DNA from: Rahnella variigena
Lineage (GTDB): Bacteria > Pseudomonadota > Gammaproteobacteria > Enterobacterales > Enterobacteriaceae
Length of the DNA stretch: 64,000 nucleotides
Assembly: GCF_003610915.1 (NCBI RefSeq)
Contig: NZ_NSDJ01000001.1
Location: 930,001 to 994,000 of the forward strand
Reading direction: 5' to 3'
Part shown: positions 58,196 through 64,000 of the stretch, in pieces
Layout of the letters: every line of letters starts with the position of its first letter
Position numbering within the stretch: position 1 is the stretch's first letter
The notes under the pieces: generated by a model
The model's input: the letters and a program-made list of their open reading frames with translations, nothing else
What the model was told of the DNA's origin: nothing
Database searches by the model: none
Position numbers and translations under genes: made by a program

Positions 58196-59383
58196 ATGAA
58201 CACAGAAGGTTTACTCGCCGCCCGTATGGTCAGGCTTAAAAGTTCGGCCATCCGGGAATTGCTGAAACACAGCAAAATGGAAGGCGTTATCTCACTGGCG
58301 GGTGGTATTCCTTCTTCAGCGCTTTTTGATTTCGACGGCCTGCGTGAAGCTACACAACTGGCGATCACCGAACAGCCTGAGCACGCTTTTCAGTATGGCC
58401 TGACCGAAGGCAGTTATACGCTGCGTGAGCGTATTGCTGAGCTTTGTCAGGAACGTGGCGTGGTGGCGAGCCCCGACGACATCGTGGTCACCGCAGGCTC
58501 TCAGCAGGCGCTGGATCTGGTGATGCGCGCCGTGGTTAACCCGGATGACGTGTTTGTGGTGGAACGCCCGACCTATCTGGCGGCGTTACAGACGCTGGAA
58601 CTGGCCGAAGCTAAACTGCTGTCCGTCGGTTCTGACGGCGACGGCATGATTGTTGATGAACTGGCGGAGCTGCTTAAAACGCAGAAAATCAAAGGCGTGT
58701 ATCTGGTGCCAACGTTTGGTAACCCGAGCGGCGTGACCCTGAGCCGCGCCCGTCGTGAGCAACTGGTGAAACTGGCAGCACAGCACGAATTCCTGATTGT
58801 AGAAGATGACCCGTATGGCGAACTGCGTTTCACCGATGAACGCCAGCCGACGCTGTTCGAGCTGTCGAAATCGCTGTTCGGTCACGTCGAAAACATCATC
58901 TACACCTCGACGTTCTCTAAAATTCTGGCACCGGGCCTGCGTCTGGGCTGGGTGATTATGCCTGACTGGCTGCTGCACAAAGTTGCCATCATCAAACAGG
59001 CCGCAGATCTGCACGCCAGCGCGCTGTCGCAGACTATCGCGGAATACTATCTCGGTTTGGGTCGTCTGCCGAAGCAGATCGAAACCATCCGTGCGGCGTA
59101 TAAAAAGAAATGCCAGATCATGGCCGAACTGCTGGAACGCGAGCTGGGCGACGTGCTGACGTTTGAATATCCGAAAGGCGGCATGTTCCTGTGGGCGCGT
59201 TTCCGCGAGCCGCGTAATTGCGCTGAATGGATGAAAAAGACGCTGGAGCAGGGCGTGGTGTTTGTGCCGGGCGAATTCTTCTATGCCGATAACCCGGATC
59301 ACTCGACCTTCCGTCTTTCCTTCGCGACCGCAACCGAAGAGCAAATGCACGAGGCGGTCGCCCGTCTGAAACGCGCACTGTAA
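58196..59383 (+). CDS. PLP-dependent fold-I aminotransferase (LysN/MocR-core type)
   Basis: 395 residues. ISLAGGIPSSALFDF (about 32-46) and FQYGLTEGSYTLRERIAE are typical of the 2-aminoadipate/kynurenine aminotransferase group; the PLP Lys is in TSTFSKILAPGLRLGW (about 246) and the phosphate and ring-binding segments are GSQQALDL and PTFGNPSG. It transfers amino groups to a 2-keto acid. Placed directly after the liv operon, a branched-chain or aromatic substrate is possible but unproven. In E. coli ugpB follows livF, so this gene is an insertion relative to it. Confidence 0.85.
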   Translation: MNTEGLLAARMVRLKSSAIRELLKHSKMEGVISLAGGIPSSALFDFDGLREATQLAITEQPEHAFQYGLTEGSYTLRERIAELCQERGVVASPDDIVVTAGSQQALDLVMRAVVNPDDVFVVERPTYLAALQTLELAEAKLLSVGSDGDGMIVDELAELLKTQKIKGVYLVPTFGNPSGVTLSRARREQLVKLAAQHEFLIVEDDPYGELRFTDERQPTLFELSKSLFGHVENIIYTSTFSKILAPGLRLGWVIMPDWLLHKVAIIKQAADLHASALSQTIAEYYLGLGRLPKQIETIRAAYKKKCQIMAELLERELGDVLTFEYPKGGMFLWARFREPRNCAEWMKKTLEQGVVFVPGEFFYADNPDHSTFRLSFATATEEQMHEAVARLKRAL

Positions 59384-59405
59384 TCCCTCTTTTTCGTATT
59401 CCCTG

Positions 59406-59439
59406 AGGCGCATCGTTAACCTGATGCGCCTTATTTTTT
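59406..59439 (+). terminator. Terminator of the aminotransferase gene
   Basis: AGGCGCATC / GATGCGCCT stem followed by TATTTTTT. The following 225 bases to 59664 hold no gene and turn strongly A+T-rich at about 59570, the left edge of the cassette below. Confidence 0.85.
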
Positions 59440-59664
59440 GCTTCATCGCTCTGGTACCAGAAAAACCAGGGGTGTCTGAAGGTAAACCTCAGCCTGCCAG
59501 ACAGCGAGGGGCAGTTGCTGGCAGGTACAGTACTTCATTCATATTGCTCCCTGATATTCCACGGTATGCCGCACATTTAATAAAAAAAATTGAATTTATA
59601 ACACTTGGTCATTTAACCCTTATTGTATTAAGGTCATATCAACACGAAATCAGGGAGGTTTATC

Positions 59665-60345
59665 GTGGCAGATATCAATAACGTTTCAAGTGATATAGAC
59701 GATGTTGCAAATAGAATTTCAGATATCATCATGTCCCCAGCCACAATTACCGGATTAATAAATGGAGCGCTTACCGTTCCTTTAGATATGGGTTATCTGG
59801 CTATAGGGTATTTTGATACAGATTCTCGCTATGCACATCAGACACAGAGTTTTCGCATGGCTGAAGCAATACATAATGACATACTCAATTACAAACATAT
59901 AACAAATGCTATAGAGATCATATTTAAAGAATTCGATAAGTATGCTTCAGTGACTAAACAAAATAATGTCTATCGGGGTGTGGTATCATCGATTGCCGGG
60001 CGTTTACTTATCGCGAAAATTATTGCCGTCACCGGTGCTGCCGTGCTTGCGAGAGTGTCATTTATCGGTGCGCAAAGTGCTAAAAACTGGATTGGCAGGG
60101 TGACGATGATTTTACTTATAGGGGGAATGAGTGAGCGCTCAATAAGAAAATCAGAAAGCCTTGCCATCGATGCGCCGGAGATTTACAGGCTCCTTCGACC
60201 CCACGATTATGATCTTACCTACTTTCTTTATGAACCCGCTGTTAAACCGTTCATTGATGCAGTGCACATTGGTGCTACGCGTGGGCAGCCTGCGTTTGAC
60301 AGGATAATTGATGCTGTAGGGCGAAAACTGCATGTCACTCAATAA
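59665..60345 (+). CDS. Putative membrane-active T6SS effector (hypothetical)
   Basis: 226 residues from GTG 59665, behind a strong GGGAGG site. No signal peptide. Three hydrophobic stretches: about 29-50, 106-136 (VVSSIAGRLLIAKIIAVTG and onward) and 142-154. No catalytic motif is recognised. The pattern of a cytoplasmic protein with membrane-inserting segments, followed by a small membrane protein and Hcp, recalls the Ssp6/Sip6 pair of Serratia marcescens, where Ssp6 is an ion-selective pore-forming T6SS effector. The assignment rests on context and general features, not on verified similarity. The DNA is visibly more A+T-rich than its neighbours. Confidence 0.5.
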   Translation: MADINNVSSDIDDVANRISDIIMSPATITGLINGALTVPLDMGYLAIGYFDTDSRYAHQTQSFRMAEAIHNDILNYKHITNAIEIIFKEFDKYASVTKQNNVYRGVVSSIAGRLLIAKIIAVTGAAVLARVSFIGAQSAKNWIGRVTMILLIGGMSERSIRKSESLAIDAPEIYRLLRPHDYDLTYFLYEPAVKPFIDAVHIGATRGQPAFDRIIDAVGRKLHVTQ

Positions 60346-60580
60346 ACCGCTTCATGTTGTCGCAAAAGGCGCAGCGAAATGGGTGATATTTGCTGTCGTC
60401 AAGTTATGGGATTTTTTTGAATCTGTATTTTTTGTTGGCGGGTTAATCGGATGCCTTATGTTGCCAGTTGTGTGGCCTATGAAATTCGTTTATGCCGCAG
60501 GATGGCTGGTTTGTTTCTTCTGTGTATCGAAGTGGATCGGAAAAATAGAAGACTATAGGAAAAAAAAGTCTAAACGTTAA
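60332..60580 (+). CDS. Small inner-membrane protein, putative immunity protein
   Basis: 82 residues. Two hydrophobic segments (about 15-48 and 51-66) and a strongly basic tail (DYRKKKSKR), which would face the cytoplasm. The start overlaps the end of the preceding gene by 14 bases, so the two are translationally coupled, as expected for an effector-immunity pair. An immunity protein against a pore former would act in the inner membrane. No family is recognised. Confidence 0.5.
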   Translation: MSLNKPLHVVAKGAAKWVIFAVVKLWDFFESVFFVGGLIGCLMLPVVWPMKFVYAAGWLVCFFCVSKWIGKIEDYRKKKSKR

Positions 60581-60595
60581 ATTAAGGAAATAAAA

Positions 60596-61075
60596 ATTTC
60601 TAATCCTGCTTATTTGTGGTTAACGGATGAAAATGGTTCTCCTGTTATCGGAAGTTGTAATGTTCACGGGCGTGTGGGTTCTATTGAAGTTAAGTCACTT
60701 TCACACCACCTGACAGTTCCGACGGATAGAAATACTGGGAAATTGACAGGTACGCGTATTCATACACCGATATTATTTCAAAAGGAATTTGATCGCACAA
60801 CACCAATACTTTACCGTACGATTAGTCAGGGAATCACGCTTAAATCCGCTGAATTTAAGATGTATCACATATTAGACGCTGGTGTAGAAGCGGAGTATTT
60901 CAACATCCGCATGGAAAATGTGAAGATCACCGGTATTACTCCGAGCCTTCATCCCGGTTCGGGAACAGGAACGCATCTGGAAAATATTGAAATGCGCTAT
61001 GAGTCAATTCAATGGAAATATGTCGATGGGAACATAATATTTAAAGACAGTTGGAATGAACGCACCGTAGCCTAA
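60596..61075 (+). CDS. hcp: Hcp-family type VI secretion tube protein with ATT in start position
   Basis: 159 residues if read from ATT 60596: (M)SNPAYLWLTDENGSPVIG is the standard Hcp N-terminus, and the body (HTPILFQKEFDRTTPILY, LKSAEFKMYHI) matches the Hcp1 fold of about 160 residues. AAGGAA at 60584-60589 lies 6 bases before the ATT. The first conventional codon, TTG 60614, would remove the first strand. Hcp hexamers form the T6SS inner tube and can carry small effectors. No other T6SS gene is in the window, so this is an orphan cassette. Either a near-cognate start or a lost ATG. Confidence 0.85.
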   Translation: MSNPAYLWLTDENGSPVIGSCNVHGRVGSIEVKSLSHHLTVPTDRNTGKLTGTRIHTPILFQKEFDRTTPILYRTISQGITLKSAEFKMYHILDAGVEAEYFNIRMENVKITGITPSLHPGSGTGTHLENIEMRYESIQWKYVDGNIIFKDSWNERTVA

Positions 61076-61089
61076 ATCTAATAAGATAA

Positions 61090-61110
61090 GCCGTCCTGCG
61101 GACGGTTTTT
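61090..61110 (+). terminator. Terminator of the hcp cassette
   Basis: CCGTCC-TGC-GGACGG followed by five T, 15 bases after the hcp stop. Confidence 0.85.
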
Positions 61111-61141
61111 CCTAACGTTTAACCGCTATGAACCCCATTTT

Positions 61142-61159
61142 CTGCCATCTGTCTGTCAT
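61142..61159 (+). promoter_or_regulatory. Pho box 1 upstream of ugpB
   Basis: CTGCCAT-CTGT-CTGTCAT: two 7-base PhoB half-sites spaced 11 bases start to start, one mismatch. A second, weaker box (CCGTAAC-CTTA-TTGTCAT) lies at 61175-61192, in phase at 33 bases. Phosphate starvation should induce ugp through PhoB, as in E. coli. Confidence 0.8.
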
Positions 61160-61174
61160 CCCCGCTTAACCTTC

Positions 61175-61192
61175 CCGTAACCTTATTGTCAT
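61175..61192 (+). promoter_or_regulatory. Pho box 2 upstream of ugpB
   Basis: CCGTAAC-CTTA-TTGTCAT. The second half-site matches CTGTCAT in six of seven bases; the first is weak. The 11-base register continues from box 1. Confidence 0.6.
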
Positions 61193-61286
61193 TTTTCCGT
61201 GTCATTTTACCTGCGATTAAAAACGTTTCTTAACATCCATTATTTCTCTGCACTTGCAGCACACCAGCAGAATTCAGGAGACAGGC

Positions 61287-62600
61287 ATGTTCATCAACCT
61301 CAAAAAAACGGTTATCGGCACCGCGCTGACGCTGGCTTTTAGCGCCAATGCTTTCGCTGTGACAGAAATTCCTTTCTGGCACTCAATGGACGGCGAGTTA
61401 GGCAAAGAAGTGAACTCGCTGGCCGACCGTTTTAACCAGACGCACCCTGATGTCAAAATCGTGCCTGTCTATAAAGGCAAATACGACGAAAGCCTGGCGG
61501 CCGGTATCGCGGCATACCGTACCGGTAATGCTCCGGCGATTTTGCAGGTTTACGAAGTGGGCACTGCGACCATGATGGCCAGCAAAGCCATCAAACCGGT
61601 TTACGAAGTGTTCAGCGATGCGGGCATTAAAGAAGACGTTTCTCAGTTTGTGCCGACTGTTTCCGGTTATTACTCCGATTCCAAAGGCCGCCTGCTGTCA
61701 CAGCCATTCAACAGCTCTACGCCGGTGCTGTATTACAACAAAGATGCCTTTAAGAAAGCCGGTCTGAACCCGGATCAGCCGCCGAAAACCTGGCAGGATA
61801 TGGCCGCCTACACCGAGAAATTGCGTGAAGCGGGCATGAAATGTGGTTACGCCAGCGGCTGGCAGGGCTGGATCCAGATTGAGAACTTCAGCGCCTGGCA
61901 CGGTCTGCCAATCGCCACCAAAAACAACGGCTTCGATGGCACTGATGCGGTTCTGGAATTCAACAAACCAGAGCAAATCAAACACATCCAGATGCTGGAA
62001 GACATGAACAAGAAAGGTGATTTCACCTATTTTGGTCGTAAAGATGAATCCACCGCCAAGTTCTATAACGGCGATTGCGCGATGACCACCGCGTCTTCCG
62101 GTTCACTGGCCGACATCCGTCAGTATTCCAAATTCAACTACGGCGTGGGCATGATGCCTTACGACGCAGACATCAAAGGCGCACCACAAAACGCCATCAT
62201 CGGCGGCGCAAGCCTGTGGGTGATGAATGGCAAAGATAAAGACACCTACAAAGGCGTTGCCGAATTCCTGCAATTCCTGACCACGCCGGAAATCGCAGCC
62301 GAATGGCACCAGAAAACCGGTTATCTGCCTGTGACCACCGCAGCGTATGAACTGACCAAAAAAGATGGCTTTTACGAGAAGAACCCGGGTTCTGACGTCG
62401 CCACCCGCCAGATGCTGAACAAGCCACCGTTACCGTTCACCAAAGGCCTGCGTCTGGGCAACATGCCGCAGATCCGTACCATCGTGGATGAAGAACTGGA
62501 AAGCGTGTGGAGCGGTAAGAAAACGGCGAAAGAAGCGTTAGACACTGCAGTACAGCGCGGGAATTTACTGTTACGTCGCTTCGAAGCTTCTACTAAGTAA
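61287..62600 (+). CDS. ugpB: Glycerol-3-phosphate binding protein UgpB
   Basis: 437 residues from ATG 61287 (E. coli 438); 11 upstream in-frame codons are discarded. Signal peptide cleaved near SANAFA (about residue 24). Mature part is highly conserved: [63 protein letters not shown]. It delivers sn-glycerol-3-phosphate and glycerophosphodiesters to UgpAEC. Confidence 0.96.
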   Translation: MFINLKKTVIGTALTLAFSANAFAVTEIPFWHSMDGELGKEVNSLADRFNQTHPDVKIVPVYKGKYDESLAAGIAAYRTGNAPAILQVYEVGTATMMASKAIKPVYEVFSDAGIKEDVSQFVPTVSGYYSDSKGRLLSQPFNSSTPVLYYNKDAFKKAGLNPDQPPKTWQDMAAYTEKLREAGMKCGYASGWQGWIQIENFSAWHGLPIATKNNGFDGTDAVLEFNKPEQIKHIQMLEDMNKKGDFTYFGRKDESTAKFYNGDCAMTTASSGSLADIRQYSKFNYGVGMMPYDADIKGAPQNAIIGGASLWVMNGKDKDTYKGVAEFLQFLTTPEIAAEWHQKTGYLPVTTAAYELTKKDGFYEKNPGSDVATRQMLNKPPLPFTKGLRLGNMPQIRTIVDEELESVWSGKKTAKEALDTAVQRGNLLLRRFEASTK

Positions 62601-62609
62601 TCCCGTTTT

Positions 62610-62713
62610 GCTCCCTCCCCTGCGAAGGGGAGGGCTGGGGTGGGGTATTAATGGCAGCTCCTTAGTCGTCTTTAAAACCCCCTCCCAACCTCCCCCTTTG
62701 CAGGGGGAGGAGC
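62610..62713. repeat. REPIN-like element, copy 3, between ugpB and ugpA
   Basis: Left arm GCTCCCTCCCCTGCGAAGGG, right arm CCCCTTTGCAGGGGGAGGAGC (shown to 20 bases: CCCTTTGCAGGGGGAGGAGC), with a shorter interior than copies 1 and 2. It starts 10 bases after the ugpB stop, inside the ugp operon. Confidence 0.88.
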
Positions 62714-62785
62714 CAAAAGCCAAATTCAAAACCAACCTGGTTTGCTCCCTTTCGGGGAGTCTTTTATATCAACGAGTAAACCATC

Positions 62786-63673
62786 ATGAGTTCACACCGT
62801 CCCGGTTTTGGTTGCAGCTGGTTGCCCTACGCGCTGGTTTTGCCGCAGCTGTTAATCACCGCGATATTTTTCCTGTGGCCTGCCGGTCAGGCGCTGTGGT
62901 ATTCGGTGCAGACGCTGGATCCGTTCGGACTTTCCAGCACTTTCGCGGGTATGACGAACTTCACGCAGCTGTTTCAGGATCCGTACTATCTCGACTCTTT
63001 CTACACCACGCTGAAATTCAGCTTTATGGTGGCCTTTATCGGACTGGCGGTTTCGCTGTTTTTCGCGGCGCTGGTCGATCACGTGGTACGCGGCAGCCGG
63101 ATTTATCAGACGCTGATGATCCTGCCTTATGCCGTTGCGCCTGCCGTGGCTGCCGTCTTGTGGATGTTCCTGTTCAGCCCCGGTCTGGGTCTGATTACCC
63201 ACTTCTTAGGCTCGATGGGCTATAACTGGAACCACGCGCAAAACAGCGGTCAGGCGATGTTCCTGGTGGTGCTGGCGTCGGTCTGGAAGCAAATCAGCTA
63301 CAACTTCCTGTTCTTCCTCGCGGCCTTGCAGTCGATCCCTAAATCGCTGGTGGAAGCGGCGGCTATCGACGGCGCAGGCCCGGTTCGACGCTTTTTCAAT
63401 CTGGTGCTGCCGCTGATTTCTCCGGTGAGCTTCTTCCTGCTGGTGGTCAATCTGGTTTACGCCTTCTTTGATACTTTCCCGGTGATCGATGCCGCGACAG
63501 CGGGCGGCCCGGTGCAGGCGACGACGACGCTGATTTATAAAGTGTATCGCGAAGGTTTCTCCGGTCTGGACCTGTCCAGCTCCGCCGCGCAGTCCGTCAT
63601 TCTGATGATGCTGGTTTGCGGCCTGACGTTCATTCAGTTCCGCTTTGTCGAGCGTAAGGTGCGTTACCAATGA
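62786..63673 (+). CDS. ugpA: Glycerol-3-phosphate ABC permease UgpA
   Basis: 295 residues, the E. coli length. Six membrane segments and EAA loop [24 protein letters not shown] (about 190-213). Starts with [21 protein letters not shown]. Stop overlaps the ugpE start by ATGA. Longer frames in the REPIN region are not coding. Confidence 0.95.
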   Translation: MSSHRPGFGCSWLPYALVLPQLLITAIFFLWPAGQALWYSVQTLDPFGLSSTFAGMTNFTQLFQDPYYLDSFYTTLKFSFMVAFIGLAVSLFFAALVDHVVRGSRIYQTLMILPYAVAPAVAAVLWMFLFSPGLGLITHFLGSMGYNWNHAQNSGQAMFLVVLASVWKQISYNFLFFLAALQSIPKSLVEAAAIDGAGPVRRFFNLVLPLISPVSFFLLVVNLVYAFFDTFPVIDAATAGGPVQATTTLIYKVYREGFSGLDLSSSAAQSVILMMLVCGLTFIQFRFVERKVRYQ

Positions 63674-64000
63674 TTGAAAACCGCAGAGGGCTGGATATTT
63701 TCAGCCACATCATGCTGCTGCTCGGCGTGCTGGTGATTTTATTCCCGCTGTATGTCGCGTTTGTGGCGGCGTCGCTGGATAACAAACAGATTTTTGATGT
63801 GCCGATGACGCTGATCCCAGGCACCCATTTATGGGAAAACATCAGCACCATCTGGACGCAGGGCGCTGGCAATAACAGCCCGGCGTTTGGTCGTTTGCTG
63901 ATCAACAGCTTCATCATGGCGATGGTGATCACCGTCGGTAAGATTTCGGTGTCGATGCTCTCGGCCTACGCGATTGTCTATTTCCGTTTTCCGCTGCGTA
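63670..64000 (+). CDS. ugpE: Glycerol-3-phosphate ABC permease UgpE (partial)
   Basis: The first 110 codons are present ([20 protein letters not shown]...); the gene runs off the window. One N-terminal helix, a periplasmic segment ([16 protein letters not shown]) and the start of the permease core are visible. The overlap with ugpA and operon order fit UgpE. Confidence 0.93.
   Translation, partial: MIENRRGLDIFSHIMLLLGVLVILFPLYVAFVAASLDNKQIFDVPMTLIPGTHLWENISTIWTQGAGNNSPAFGRLLINSFIMAMVITVGKISVSMLSAYAIVYFRFPLR

Noticed and set aside
62608..63225. 205-codon frame overlapping the REPIN and ugpA
   Set aside because: It starts in the repeat and runs out of frame through UgpA, which is the true product.

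Overview
This is a chromosomal stretch of a gammaproteobacterium of the order Enterobacterales. Almost every core gene is recognisable by eye against its E. coli counterpart. Several details (a glmZ promoter of the sigma-54 type, the three REP-like elements, the local gene order) fit a Yersiniaceae-type genome such as Rahnella or Serratia better than E. coli itself. The genus call is inference.

Layout. 1-3.3 kb: end of the enterobacterial common antigen gene wecG, the amino-acid permease gene yifK, the tRNA operon argX-hisR-leuT-proM, a 166-bp tandem repeat carrying the 3' end of tRNA-Pro, and the small RNA gene glmZ. 3.4-27 kb: the conserved block hemCDXY (minus), cyaA, lptM, dapF, a DUF484 gene, xerC, yigB, uvrD, corA (with leader peptide), an AbrB-type membrane protein, rarD, yigI, pldA, recQ, rhtC, rhtB, pldB and yigL; cyaY is not at its usual place. 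27-35.3 kb: an accessory sugar locus with a GH130 enzyme, a GH13 enzyme, a complete ABC importer and a LacI-type regulator. 35.3-47.7 kb: glpT, then the conserved dcrB, yhhQ, tusA, zntA, yhhN, yhhL, rsmD, ftsYEX, rpoH block. 47.7-52.2 kb: an L-rhamnonate-type catabolic operon (IclR regulator, DHDPS-family aldolase, rhmD, MFS transporter) with three copies of an 18-bp operator. 52.2-58.1 kb: panM and the livKHMGF branched-chain amino-acid importer. 58.2-61.1 kb: a PLP aminotransferase and a small A+T-rich cassette with an Hcp gene, read here as a type VI secretion cargo island. 61.1-64 kb: Pho-boxed ugpB, ugpA and partial ugpE.

How the parts work together. The window is mostly housekeeping: tetrapyrrole synthesis, cAMP synthesis, DNA repair, cell division and protein targeting, heat-shock sigma factor, metal export, and phospholipid turnover. 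Four import systems (sugar ABC, GlpT, Liv, Ugp) and one MFS transporter are interspersed. The accessory parts sit at points where the E. coli order is broken: yigL/glpT/dcrB, rpoH/panM, and livF/ugpB.

Most notable observations: (1) a three-gene A+T-rich cassette (putative membrane-active effector, small membrane protein, Hcp) in which Hcp has no ATG but an ATT in the start position behind a good Shine-Dalgarno; (2) tandem 3'-tRNA-Pro repeats each with its own terminator, resembling the tyrT/rtT arrangement of E. coli; (3) three REPIN-like elements, two of them directly after the binding-protein genes of ABC importers; (4) a rhamnonate operon in which the usual class II aldolase is replaced by a DHDPS-family protein and which has three near-identical palindromes, one lying over the regulator's start codon.
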